DNA from: Collinsella aerofaciens
GTDB taxonomy: Bacteria > Actinomycetota > Coriobacteriia > Coriobacteriales > Coriobacteriaceae
DNA: 64,000 nucleotides
Assembly (NCBI RefSeq): GCF_015558785.1
Contig: NZ_JADMOP010000005.1
Span: 97,552-161,551, forward strand
Direction: 5' to 3'
Position numbers and translations under genes: made by a program. The notes under the pieces were generated by a model. That model ran no database searches. It saw only the letters and a list, made by a program, of their open reading frames with translations, and was not told where the DNA came from. This document shows, in pieces, positions 7,010 through 15,722 of this stretch; positions within the stretch are counted from its first letter, which is position 1, and each line of letters starts with the position of its first letter.

Positions 7010-9691
7010 CTAGTCCTCGAGCAAGTTCTCGATAAAGCCCACGCGGTAGTTTTTGAAAATGACCTCGCCACCGTCTTGTGTGGCGTCCAGATCGACATCG
7101 CCCATAATGCCAAAGTCGTGGTCGCCATCCTCGTCGGCAAAGATCTGGTGCACGTGCCATACGTGCGCGGTCTTCTCGTCGGACTCGTCGATGGAAAACA
7201 TCGCGGCGCTGCGAGCATCTCCGTCGGTGAGGATTTCCTCGTGCTGCTCGTGGTAAGCGTCGAGTGCTTTTTGCCAGCGGATCTCGCTCATGCCCCAGTC
7301 GTCGTCGAGTTCGCCCAGGTCGCGAACGTGCTCGCGGGCGGCAAGGGTCACGCGGCGGAAGAGCGCGTTGCGCACCAATAGCGTGCAGCCGCGACGGTCC
7401 GCCACGACCTCGTCGATGCCCTGCGGCGGCGCAGCATCGAGGGCTGCCGGGTTGCCGGCGTTCTCCCACTCGTCCACCAGGCTCGAGTCCACCGAGCGCA
7501 CCACAAAGCCCAGCCACGAGATAATGTCGCGCAGGCGCTCGTCGCGCTTCTCGATGGGCACGGTGCGGTCGAGCGAACGATAGGCCTCTGCTAGGTAGCG
7601 CAGCAAAATGCCCTCGGAGCGGGCGATGCCGAGCTTTTGAATGTAGCCCTTAAAATCGCTCGCGCTTTCCAGCATATCGCGCAGGACGCTCTTGGGCGAG
7701 AGCTGGTAGTCGTTTGCCCAGGGCACTTCCTGGCAGTACTTGTCAAAGGCGGCGTCGAGCAAATCCTCGAGCGGCTTTTCGTACGTGACGTCCTGAATGC
7801 GCTCCAAGCGCTCCTCATACTCGACGCCGTCAGCCTTCATTTCGGCCATCGCGCGGTCGCGCGCGGCGCGCTCCTGTGCGCGCAGCACCTGCTTGGGATC
7901 CTCGAGCGTTGCCTCGACCATCGAGATCAGATCCATGGTATAGGTCTCGCTCTCGGGGTCGAGCAGCTCCAACGCGGCAAGCAAGAACGGCGAGAGCGGC
8001 TGATCGAGTGCGAAGTCCTCGGGCAGATCGACCGTCAGCGCGTAGTCGATGTCCGGCGCGGCGTCAGCCGGAGCGTCGGGCGCGGGCGGCACCTCGGTGC
8101 GAACGACGACGCCGGAATCGATGAGTGTGGCGAAGATTTCGTCGGCGCGAACCTCGAGCTTGGCCTTTTCCTCGGGAGTCTGCAGGCTCGTCTCGATGAG
8201 GTCGTGTACGCGGGCTCGGGCATCGCCGCCCTGCTCGACCACGCTAATCACCATGGAGTGTGTGATGCGCAGGCGCGGCTTGAGCGTTTCGGGCTGCGTC
8301 TCGATCAGGCGCTCAAAGGTCTGCTTGTTCCAGGTGACAAAGCCCTCGGGGGCCTTCTTCTTTTTAATCTTGCGGAGCTTCTTGGGGTCGTCGCCCGCCT
8401 TGGCCATGAGCTTGGCGTTCTCGATCTCGTGCTCCGGGGCCTCGGCGATGACCATGCCCTCGGTATCGAAGCCCGAACGGCCGGCGCGGCCGGCTATCTG
8501 ATGGAACTCGCGGGCGCGCAGGCGACGCATCTTGTAGCCGTCGAACTTGGTGAGCGCAGTGAGAACCACGGTGTGGATGGGCACGTTGATACCGACGCCG
8601 AGTGTGTCGGTGCCGCAAATGACGGGCAGTAGGCCCTGCTGCGCCAGGCGTTCGACCAGGAGGCGATAGCGCGGCAGCATACCGGCGTGGTGCACGCCGA
8701 CGCCGCATCCAAGCAGGCGTTTGAGAATCTTACCAAAGGCCGTCGAGAAGCTCGTTCCCTTTGCCGCTTCTTTGATGGCCTCGCGCTGCTCCTTGCTGGC
8801 GATGCCAAAATTGGCGAGCGACTGTGCCGTCGCAAGGGCGGCATCCTGGCTAAAGTGCACGATATAGAGCGGGGCCTCGCCGCGGCGCATGGCGAGCTCG
8901 ACCGTGCCCTCGAGGGAGGTCGTCACATAGTCGTAGCTCAACGGAACAGGACGAGGGGCGTCGACAACCAAGTCGCAAGCAGCGCCGGTGTGTTCCTCGA
9001 GTGAGGCGGCGATGGCGGTGACATCGCCGAGCGTGGCGCTCATGAGCATAAATTGCGTGTGGGGCAGGGTGAGCAGCGGTACCTGCCAGGCCCAGCCGCG
9101 GTCGGGGTCGGCAAAGTAGTGGAACTCGTCCATGGCCACGCAGCCCACGTCGGCGTCCTCGCCTTCGCGCAGCGCATCGTTGGCAAGGATTTCGGCCGTG
9201 CAGCAGATGACGGGCGCCTTGGTATTGATATGCGTATCGCCGGTGATCATGCCGACGTTATCGCGGCCGAGTACCTGTACCAGGTCGAAGAACTTTTCGC
9301 TGACCAGGGCCTTGATGGGGGCCGTGTAGTAGCAGCGCTTGCCCTGTGCCATGCCCATAAAGAGCATGCCCAGCGCGACGAGCGATTTACCCGATCCGGT
9401 CGGTGTTCCCAAAATGACGTGGTCGCCGGCAGCCAGGTCCATGAGGGCCTCTTCTTGGTGATCCCACAGCTCAATGCCGCGATCGCTCGTCCATTCAAAG
9501 AAGCGTTCGAAGGCTTGGTCGGGCGTGAGCCACGGTTCGGGCTCACTGCCGTCCTCGGGCTCCCACCAGGTGGGGGAGAGCGCGCCGAGCGAGCCAAACT
9601 CGGCTTCGGTTCCCGTGCCGCCCGAGAATGAGCTGGCGGCGCCGGCGCCGGAAACGGTGCTGGCGGCGGTATCTGTCGTGGTCTGTGCCAT
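7010..9691 (-). CDS. Ski2-like DEAD/DEAH helicase with DUF3516 C-terminal region
   Basis: 893 residues. The SF2 motifs are intact: Walker A GTPTGSGKS near 100, DEFHYF (DEVH-type box II), LMSATLGD (III), and QIAGRAGRSG (VI). The ~450-residue C-terminal part, with DLISMVEATLEDP and ARDRAMAEMKADGVEYEERL, matches the actinobacterial DUF3516 helicase group. It is probably an RNA- or DNA-unwinding enzyme. I start at 9691 (MAQTTTD); the frame extends to 9862, but those residues cross the palindromic element. A short low-complexity Ala/Thr/Gly segment follows the start. The gene appears to be monocistronic. Confidence 0.88.
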   Translation of the reverse strand: MAQTTTDTAASTVSGAGAASSFSGGTGTEAEFGSLGALSPTWWEPEDGSEPEPWLTPDQAFERFFEWTSDRGIELWDHQEEALMDLAAGDHVILGTPTGSGKSLVALGMLFMGMAQGKRCYYTAPIKALVSEKFFDLVQVLGRDNVGMITGDTHINTKAPVICCTAEILANDALREGEDADVGCVAMDEFHYFADPDRGWAWQVPLLTLPHTQFMLMSATLGDVTAIAASLEEHTGAACDLVVDAPRPVPLSYDYVTTSLEGTVELAMRRGEAPLYIVHFSQDAALATAQSLANFGIASKEQREAIKEAAKGTSFSTAFGKILKRLLGCGVGVHHAGMLPRYRLLVERLAQQGLLPVICGTDTLGVGINVPIHTVVLTALTKFDGYKMRRLRAREFHQIAGRAGRSGFDTEGMVIAEAPEHEIENAKLMAKAGDDPKKLRKIKKKKAPEGFVTWNKQTFERLIETQPETLKPRLRITHSMVISVVEQGGDARARVHDLIETSLQTPEEKAKLEVRADEIFATLIDSGVVVRTEVPPAPDAPADAAPDIDYALTVDLPEDFALDQPLSPFLLAALELLDPESETYTMDLISMVEATLEDPKQVLRAQERAARDRAMAEMKADGVEYEERLERIQDVTYEKPLEDLLDAAFDKYCQEVPWANDYQLSPKSVLRDMLESASDFKGYIQKLGIARSEGILLRYLAEAYRSLDRTVPIEKRDERLRDIISWLGFVVRSVDSSLVDEWENAGNPAALDAAPPQGIDEVVADRRGCTLLVRNALFRRVTLAAREHVRDLGELDDDWGMSEIRWQKALDAYHEQHEEILTDGDARSAAMFSIDESDEKTAHVWHVHQIFADEDGDHDFGIMGDVDLDATQDGGEVIFKNYRVGFIENLLED

Positions 9692-9812
9692 GTGGTTGCT
9701 TTCTCTCGCGTTTGTCCGCCAACTATTATGGCGTAGCGGCGCATCGATGCGTTTGCAGGCAAGAAAATGCAGGAAATGGGCGTTCTGCCCGGCCGTTTGG
9801 TGCAGTTGCCAG

Positions 9813-9935
9813 CTAAGTGAGTAGACTTTTTGCGATGTCGCGAGCACATGGATTTTGCACAAGGGTTCTATCTGCGGTTTTAGTTTTCGTTATGCGGGTT
9901 GTGCTTGGCTATTGCAAAAAAGTCTACTCACTTAG
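9813..9935. repeat. 123-bp inverted-repeat element
   Basis: The arms begin CTAAGTGAGTAGACTTTTT (from 9813) and end AAAAAGTCTACTCACTTAG (to 9935). About 21 bases pair, with one extra A on the right. The ~80-base interior is itself foldable: TTTTGCACAA pairs with TTGTGC, and GAGCAC with GTGCTT. It occupies the 309-base gap between the helicase start and the TrmB stop, where no gene is supported. Form and size fit a MITE-like or structured RNA element; identity is unknown. Confidence 0.6.
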
Positions 9936-10000
9936 GTTTGAGGGTTGTTTGCTGGCGCCTATTCGCGCTTATTTGCTGACGCCGCGACCATCAGAAGCCC

Positions 10001-10840
10001 CTAGGACTCTTGCGGCAGGTGCTTCTTGCCCTTGCGGGCACGGTTTCTGAAGTTCTCGACGGCCTCTTCCATGCCGAGAGGCACGTAGGTGAGCTCATCG
10101 AGGTTTTCGGGCAGGTAGCAGGCAAGGCTTTGCTCCTGCGCGCGGCCCGCCGCGAGCTGCTCTTCGATGGGTTCCGCGCCGGGCGTAGCGCAAATGCCAT
10201 AGACGACGGCACCCATCTCGCGCGTACGGCATTCATATTCGGTCTCGGGGTGCTCGGGATGGTCGCGGCGGACGTTGTCGCTTACCCAAAGTGCGTCGTA
10301 GCCTGCCGCGGCAAACTGCCCCAGGGCGTAGTCGCGCAATGGCTTGCTGTCGGTTCGCAGCGTGACGGTGGCGCCGGCTGCAAAGAGCGGGCGGTAGATC
10401 ATCAGATGGTCGACATGGACGAGTCGTTTTTTGGCGTACTTGGCCTTGGGCTGCGGCGTGGGAAAGTTAATGGTGATGGCGTCGAGCTCGCCTGCGGCAA
10501 ATAGCTGCGGCAGCGATGCGGCGCCTCGGGGCAGGACGAGTGCGTTGGATAGCTCCTGCTCGCAGATTTTCTGCGCGGCATAGGCGATGCAGATGGGCTC
10601 TTGGTCCATGCCGATAAAGAGCGTGTTTGGCTCGTGGCCCGCGCGCTCTACGAGGTACGTTCCCTTGCCACAGCCAAGATCCAGGTGAAGGTGTTCGAAG
10701 GGCTTGCTGCCAACTGGCACACAGGCCGCGCGCCAATCTCCGGCATAGGCCTCGGGGTTCGTCTCAATCGCATCGGCGTAGCGCTCCAGGCGCTCCTCGA
10801 GCACAAAGTTCTTAGGCGTGCGAACGTGGACGGCTCCCAT
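10001..10840 (-). CDS. trmB: tRNA (guanine46-N7)-methyltransferase
   Basis: 279 residues. A class I SAM-binding motif, LHLDLGCGKGTYL, is near residue 52, followed by FIGMDQEP and the TrmB-type segment ITINFPTPQPKAKYAKKRLV. TrmB methylates N7 of G46 in the variable loop of tRNA. In most TrmB proteins the signature is PDPWPKxRHxKRRL; here Asp and Trp are replaced (FPTPQPKAKYAKKRL). The start at 10840 follows AAGGAG. A C-terminal extension of ~70 residues ends in a basic tail. Confidence is high for the family, lower for exact activity because of the altered signature. Confidence 0.82.
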   Translation of the reverse strand: MGAVHVRTPKNFVLEERLERYADAIETNPEAYAGDWRAACVPVGSKPFEHLHLDLGCGKGTYLVERAGHEPNTLFIGMDQEPICIAYAAQKICEQELSNALVLPRGAASLPQLFAAGELDAITINFPTPQPKAKYAKKRLVHVDHLMIYRPLFAAGATVTLRTDSKPLRDYALGQFAAAGYDALWVSDNVRRDHPEHPETEYECRTREMGAVVYGICATPGAEPIEEQLAAGRAQEQSLACYLPENLDELTYVPLGMEEAVENFRNRARKGKKHLPQES

Positions 10841-10958
10841 GAGGCTCCTTGGTCATAAGTGTGGAACGCATAGCTGCGCGTTCCGTCAATGGGTTGAAAA
10901 AGGGTGGGCATAGCTTGCCCGAAAGATGCGATGCGGCTCGGCAGCGAGTCGCCGATAC

Positions 10959-11831
10959 CTACAGGCGCTTAAGGATCACGTAGCGGTTGAGCTCGCCGCT
11001 GCGACCGTCGGCATGGAAGCGCTCAAGCTCGCGCACGGGGACCTCGCCGCTCTTGTAGAACGTACGCACGCCGCGCACCAGGTCGGTGATCTGCTGATCG
11101 TCAAAGTGATGGCAATAGCGGTAGGCGTGGCGGTCGTTTTGCCAGCCAATGAGGTGGTCGCCGGCCTCAAACTGCGCGGAGTCGTAGCCCTCAAACGGCG
11201 GGGTGAGCTCGGCGCGGGCTTCGGCGCGAACGGCCTTGCGCGCCATGCGCTCGTCATTCATAAACTCCCAAAAGCTGATGGCGATGATGCCGCCCGGGCG
11301 TGTCTGGCGCACCAGGGCGTCGAGCACGCGTACGCGGTACTCGCACGACGGCACGTGGTGCATAAAGCCAAAGCAGACCGAGATGTCGGCGAGCGGGGCA
11401 TCGAAAAGAACGTCGGGCGTCTCGGCGGGGTTGAGCCTCATGAGGGCATCGAGCACGTCGAGTTCCTGGAAGTGCAGGTTGGGAATGCGCAGGGCGTGAC
11501 CACGTGCATCGATGGCCAGGTCTTGGCACGAGTCGACACCATAGAACTCAAACGGGCAGCTGGCATCTGCCGAGGGGTTTGCGCCGTCGACGCCCTTGGC
11601 GGCAAGTGCGCCGCCGGCGGCAAAGTTCTCGAATCGCATATTGCCGCAGGCGAGATCGAAGACGCGGACGGGATGCTCGATCGTGGCGACGTCGAGCTGT
11701 TCTAGCGCGATGTCCATGGTGCGCACCCAGCCGGGCCACGGGGCCTGACGCGTATCGGAGAAGGAGACGGAGTGCTCGCGATAGAACGTGTTGTTGAGCT
11801 GGATGAGCGATGAGGCGAAATCGCGGTTCAC
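10959..11831 (-). CDS. SAM-dependent methyltransferase, Trm9/ALKBH8-like
   Basis: 290 residues from a GTG at 11831 that follows GGAGGGAG; upstream frame to 11966 is not protein-like. Motif I is VRVFDLACGNMRFENF, then FYGVDSCQDL and an acidic motif before GGIIAISFWEF. The C-terminal AYRYCHHF resembles the RYYHxF segment of Trm9/ALKBH8 methyltransferases, which modify wobble uridine in tRNA. The gene is just upstream of trmB on the same strand (118-base gap), so both may act on tRNA. The specific substrate is an inference. Confidence 0.75.
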   Translation of the reverse strand: MNRDFASSLIQLNNTFYREHSVSFSDTRQAPWPGWVRTMDIALEQLDVATIEHPVRVFDLACGNMRFENFAAGGALAAKGVDGANPSADASCPFEFYGVDSCQDLAIDARGHALRIPNLHFQELDVLDALMRLNPAETPDVLFDAPLADISVCFGFMHHVPSCEYRVRVLDALVRQTRPGGIIAISFWEFMNDERMARKAVRAEARAELTPPFEGYDSAQFEAGDHLIGWQNDRHAYRYCHHFDDQQITDLVRGVRTFYKSGEVPVRELERFHADGRSGELNRYVILKRL

Positions 11832-12098
11832 GGCGCGGGACTCCCTCCGTTGGCGGTGCGGAATAAACAGTACGACCATACTACCGTTAACGCCGCAACG
11901 GGGACAACCGAGCCGTGGGTCATTGCTTTGTTTGGACACATTTCCGCAGCTCATATGTGCCCGCAACCGCCGGTTGTCAAAAATCTCACTAGAATAGGTG
12001 GCATGCTTTTGGCGATGGCGGATAGATTTTTAACTGTGCAAGGCGCCTTAAGAACAAAAACGGTCCGGCGGCACGGCTGGCATCACTTAGGAGGAACC

Positions 12099-12821
12099 AT
12101 GAATGTAGAAACTGCGCAGCGGCTCGCCGACCTTCGTCGCAGCAAGGGTTTTAGCCAAGAAGGGCTGGCGCGAAAGCTGGGGCTGTCGCGCCAGGCAGTC
12201 AGTAAATGGGAGCGCGCGGAGAGCTCGCCCGATACCGAGAACCTGATCTCACTTGCCAAACTCTATGGCGTGAGCCTGGACGAGCTGCTCAATCCGAGCG
12301 ACGAGATCGAGGACGATATCGAGTTTGAGAACGAGGACCGCGCCCGTCAGCGCGAGGCCGAGGCGGCAGAGCGTGCTCGCACCCATGAGGCGGCGGCGCG
12401 CGCTACCGAGGCGGCAACGCAGGCGAGTGATGCTGCGGCCAAGGCGGCGCAAGCGGCAAGCTGGAGTGCGCAGGCCGCCAATGCCGCTACGGCGCAGGCG
12501 ACGAGTGGCACCGCGGTTGGCTCGACTCCGGTGAAGGGCCCGTTCCAGTCGTTCCCGTATTGGGCCGTGTGTTGGCTACTGTTCTTTTTACTGATGCTCC
12601 TGGTTGGTGTCAGCCCCTTTCCCGCACTGATCTTCTTTACGATTCCTATCTATCACTGGGTGGCACGTGCGCTTGATGGCGATTGGGCACGTGGAGATAT
12701 CCAGGTTGGTCCGGTGCCGGTGGCGGTCAAGGCCCAGGGGAAGGATACTTCTGCAGAACCTGATGCTGACGTGGCTACCGCGACTACCGCTGAGTCGATT
12801 GCCAAAGAGAGTGATGAATGA
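12099..12821 (+). CDS. XRE-family HTH protein with C-terminal membrane segments
   Basis: 240 residues. Residues 1-65 are a helix-turn-helix of the XRE/Cro type (GFSQEGLARKLGLSRQAVSKW and SPDTENLISLAKLYGVSLDE). About 80 residues of Ala-rich, charged helix follow (coiled-coil-like), then two hydrophobic segments (YWAVCWLLFFLLMLLVGV and PALIFFTIPIYHWVA). It is therefore a membrane-tethered DNA-binding regulator. GGAGGAACC precedes the ATG at 12099. It overlaps the DUF4097 gene by an ATGA junction, so the two are probably coupled and co-regulated, perhaps sensing the envelope. Confidence 0.85.
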   Translation: MNVETAQRLADLRRSKGFSQEGLARKLGLSRQAVSKWERAESSPDTENLISLAKLYGVSLDELLNPSDEIEDDIEFENEDRARQREAEAAERARTHEAAARATEAATQASDAAAKAAQAASWSAQAANAATAQATSGTAVGSTPVKGPFQSFPYWAVCWLLFFLLMLLVGVSPFPALIFFTIPIYHWVARALDGDWARGDIQVGPVPVAVKAQGKDTSAEPDADVATATTAESIAKESDE

Positions 12822-13717
12822 TGAAGCTTTCGCATGAATCCAAGGTGCGCTTGGGCGTTGGCATCGGAGCGTTCGTGCTCATCATCGGGCTTGTCTTTGG
12901 CATTTCGCGGACATTGATTCATTTTGATGGTCCGTGGGATCTCGACGATGTTGTATCCGGCTTCTCTGGTATGGACGATGCGGTTGACGAGGACGATCTT
13001 TTGGATGGCGGTAACTATTCCGCTCGGCCTCAGCAGCTTTCGAGCACGACTTTTGACGAAGACGCGTTCCAATCGCTCGACTTGGATGTGACGTCGGGGA
13101 CGGTCGAGGTTAAACGTGTCTCTGGCGGACCGGTACGTGTCATCGAAAGCGGGCGCGTTGCAAAGGGGGCGTCTGCTTCCGATGCCGCCACTCAGAATCT
13201 GGTTAAGATCGAGGGCTCTACACTCAAGATTAGCCAGTTCGACTGCGATGACGAGCGCGCCCATGACCGTAAGGTCACCATTGAACTGCCGCGTGAGCTT
13301 GCCGATAACATGATGGGCATTACGGCAAACGTGGGGTTGGGAGACCTGACGGTCGCGGACATTGCGTGCCACGACTTTGATTTGACGTTGGACTCGGGAG
13401 ACGTCGCGTTTGCGGGCACCGTGACCGACACTCTGAATGCCGAGGTCGGTTTGGGCGATGCGACGTTCGAGCTCTACCAGGCCCCCGCGAAGTCGATGGA
13501 CGTGAGCGTGGACTCGGGCGATGTGGAGATGACGGTTCCGAACTCGACGGGCTTTAAGGCGAGCCTCACCTTGGGCAGCGGCGACTTCGAGAGCGATTTC
13601 CTTCCGCTTGGCTACGACGGCGAGACCATTTTGAATCTTGAATTCGATAACGGCGATAAGTCTGCTACGTATCGTTTTGAGGTCGGTTCGGGCGACATGT
13701 CGTTTGATCCGGAGTGA
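12818..13717 (+). CDS. Membrane-anchored DUF4097 beta-repeat protein
   Basis: 299 residues. There is one N-terminal membrane helix (LGVGIGAFVLIIGLVFGIS), then an extracellular-type region rich in short beta repeats: repeated Gly-Asp turns such as GLGDLTV, LDSGDVAF, GLGDATF, VDSGDVEM, LGSGDFES and VGSGDMSF. This is the DUF4097/LiaG-like pattern. The start overlaps the previous stop (ATGATG at 12818/12821). Such proteins are often paired with PspC/LiaF or HTH regulators of the envelope-stress response, which fits the neighbour. The molecular function is unknown. Confidence 0.8.
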   Translation: MMKLSHESKVRLGVGIGAFVLIIGLVFGISRTLIHFDGPWDLDDVVSGFSGMDDAVDEDDLLDGGNYSARPQQLSSTTFDEDAFQSLDLDVTSGTVEVKRVSGGPVRVIESGRVAKGASASDAATQNLVKIEGSTLKISQFDCDDERAHDRKVTIELPRELADNMMGITANVGLGDLTVADIACHDFDLTLDSGDVAFAGTVTDTLNAEVGLGDATFELYQAPAKSMDVSVDSGDVEMTVPNSTGFKASLTLGSGDFESDFLPLGYDGETILNLEFDNGDKSATYRFEVGSGDMSFDPE

Positions 13718-13763
13718 CATGCGGTTTTCGGAGATCGGTACATATAGGCATGCTCTTTGATGG

Positions 13764-13800
13764 AGGCGCCGGAGCCGTGACGGGCTTCGGCGCCTTTGCC
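13764..13800 (+). terminator. Terminator after the HTH-DUF4097 operon
   Basis: AGGCGCCGGAGCC pairs with GGCTTCGGCGCCT (one G-U) around a short loop, followed by TTTGCCTTTAC. It lies 47 bases after the DUF4097 stop and just before the elp3 gene. Confidence 0.6.
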
Positions 13801-13814
13801 TTTACAATGGGGAC

Positions 13815-15722
13815 ATGGAACAGATTATCTTGAACATACTCGAGGCTCTGCGTCGCGGCGAGACCGTGGACGACAAAGCGCTCGTCAAACTGATACATGC
13901 CGAGGCGCGCCGTGAGGGTGCCGACAAACGCGATTTGGCCAAGCGCCGTCTGCTGCCGTTCTACCAGCGGGTTAAACGTGAGGAGCCGGTTCGGTGGGCT
14001 GCGTGGAATGTCGATGCCGATCTGGAGCGTCAACTGCTGCAGGTCCTGCGTATGAAGCCGCGCCGAACGGCCTCGGGCGTGGCGACCATTACCGTCATTA
14101 CCAAGCCCTGGCCATGCTCGGGCGATTGCCTGTTTTGCCCCAACGATCTGCGCATGCCCAAGAGCTATCTGCACGCCGAGCCGGCATGCGCCCGTGCGGA
14201 GCAAAATTGCTTTGACCCGTATCTGCAGGTGAGCGCCCGTTTGACGGCGCTTTCGCAGATGGGGCATGCGACCGACAAGATAGAGCTCATCGTGCTCGGC
14301 GGTACCTGGAGCGACTATCCGCAAGGGTATCAGACATGGTTTATGTCGGAGCTTTTCCGGGCGCTCAATGACGATGTCGTCGCCGGCGTGGCGGCAAACC
14401 CCATGTTGGCGCGTCCGGGCATCAGCCGTGCCGAGGCGGGGCGCCTGCTCGATGACGCTCCCGCCGATGCCCTGCCGCCGGTGGTAACAGAGCGCCGCGA
14501 GCGCTATCGGGCTGCCGGCATTGCGACAGACGAGGCTGAGCTTGCTGCCGGCGTTGCCGACGAGCAGGAGCGTGTGGATGTTGCCGTGGGCGGCTATAAC
14601 CGCGCGGTGCGCCGTCTGTACGGCCCTGGTACGCCGTGGGGCGAGGTTGCCGAGTGGCAGGCGGCAACGATGGAGGAGCTTGAGCGTCAGCAGCGCATCA
14701 ACGAGACGGCGAAGCATCGCGTGGTGGGGCTCGTTATCGAGACGCGCCCCGATGCTGTAACGCCGCAGGCCCTCACGCTTATCCGCCGCCTGGGCTGCAC
14801 CAAGATTCAGATGGGTATCCAGAGTCTCGACCAGCACTTGCTCGATATCAACGAGCGTCGCATTTCGGTGGCGCAGATCGAGCGGGCGTTTTCGCTTGCG
14901 CGCCTGTTTGGCTTTAAGATCCACGCGCATTTTATGCTTAACTTGCTGGGCGCCACGCCCGAGGGGGACAAGCGCGACTACGAGTGCTTTATGACCGAGG
15001 GGGCCTTTATGCCCGACGAGGTCAAGGTCTACCCGTGTGCGCTCATCGAGGGCTCGCGTCTGGTGGGCTGCTATGAGCGCGGCGAGTGGCGTCCCTATAC
15101 CGAGGAAGAGCTGCTCGATGTATTGGCCGACGACATCGTGGTGACGCCGGCGTTCTGCCGCATCAGTCGCATGATCCGCGACTTTAGCTCCGACGACATC
15201 ATGGTGGGCAACAAGAAACCCAACCTGCGCCAGCTCGTTGAGAACCGCTTGGTGGCTCGTGGGGAAGGCGCGACGGTGCGCGAGATTCGCTATCGTGAGA
15301 TCAGTACCGCGGGTGCCGACTTGGACGAGCTATCTCTTGATGAGGAAGTGACGTACGTGACACCGGTGACTTACGAGCGCTTTTTGCAGTGGGTGACGCA
15401 GCAGGGCAAGATCGCGGGCTTTTTGCGGTTGTCGCTGCCCGACCATTCGTTTGTTGCCGCGCATGCGGACGAGTTGCCGACTACGCCGGACGAGGCGATG
15501 ATTCGCGAGGTGCACGTGTATGGCATGGCGGCACGCGTGGGTGACCGGGGCCAGGCGGCGCAGCATCACGGGTTGGGGCGTTTGCTCGTAGAGCGTGCGT
15601 GCGAGATTGCCCGGGATGCCGGCTATGCGCGCATCAACGTGATCAGCGCGATTGGTACGCGCGAGTACTATCGCCATCTTGGATTTTATGACCATGGCCT
15701 TTATCTGCAAAAGGAGCTCTAG
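13815..15722 (+). CDS. Elp3-like radical SAM/acetyltransferase for tRNA wobble uridine
   Basis: 635 residues. The radical SAM part carries the cluster motif PCSGDCLFC near residue 105, and KIQMGIQSLD and NETAKHRVVGLVIETRPD are typical of Elp3. The C-terminal ~150 residues are a GNAT acetyltransferase (HHGLGRLLVERACEIARDAG, then ISAIGTREYYRHLGF). Bacterial and archaeal Elp3 start the cm5U34 modification of tRNA. Between ELFRALN and RINETAKHR there is a long segment (about residues 180-295) with extra sequence, AGVAANPMLARPG to WGEVAEWQ, which I do not expect in short Elp3 proteins. The next gene begins at the following base. Confidence 0.88.
   Translation: MEQIILNILEALRRGETVDDKALVKLIHAEARREGADKRDLAKRRLLPFYQRVKREEPVRWAAWNVDADLERQLLQVLRMKPRRTASGVATITVITKPWPCSGDCLFCPNDLRMPKSYLHAEPACARAEQNCFDPYLQVSARLTALSQMGHATDKIELIVLGGTWSDYPQGYQTWFMSELFRALNDDVVAGVAANPMLARPGISRAEAGRLLDDAPADALPPVVTERRERYRAAGIATDEAELAAGVADEQERVDVAVGGYNRAVRRLYGPGTPWGEVAEWQAATMEELERQQRINETAKHRVVGLVIETRPDAVTPQALTLIRRLGCTKIQMGIQSLDQHLLDINERRISVAQIERAFSLARLFGFKIHAHFMLNLLGATPEGDKRDYECFMTEGAFMPDEVKVYPCALIEGSRLVGCYERGEWRPYTEEELLDVLADDIVVTPAFCRISRMIRDFSSDDIMVGNKKPNLRQLVENRLVARGEGATVREIRYREISTAGADLDELSLDEEVTYVTPVTYERFLQWVTQQGKIAGFLRLSLPDHSFVAAHADELPTTPDEAMIREVHVYGMAARVGDRGQAAQHHGLGRLLVERACEIARDAGYARINVISAIGTREYYRHLGFYDHGLYLQKEL

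Noticed and set aside
9817..10050. 77-codon plus-strand ORF
   Set aside because: Lies inside the 123-bp inverted-repeat element and the 3' end of trmB; no ribosome site.
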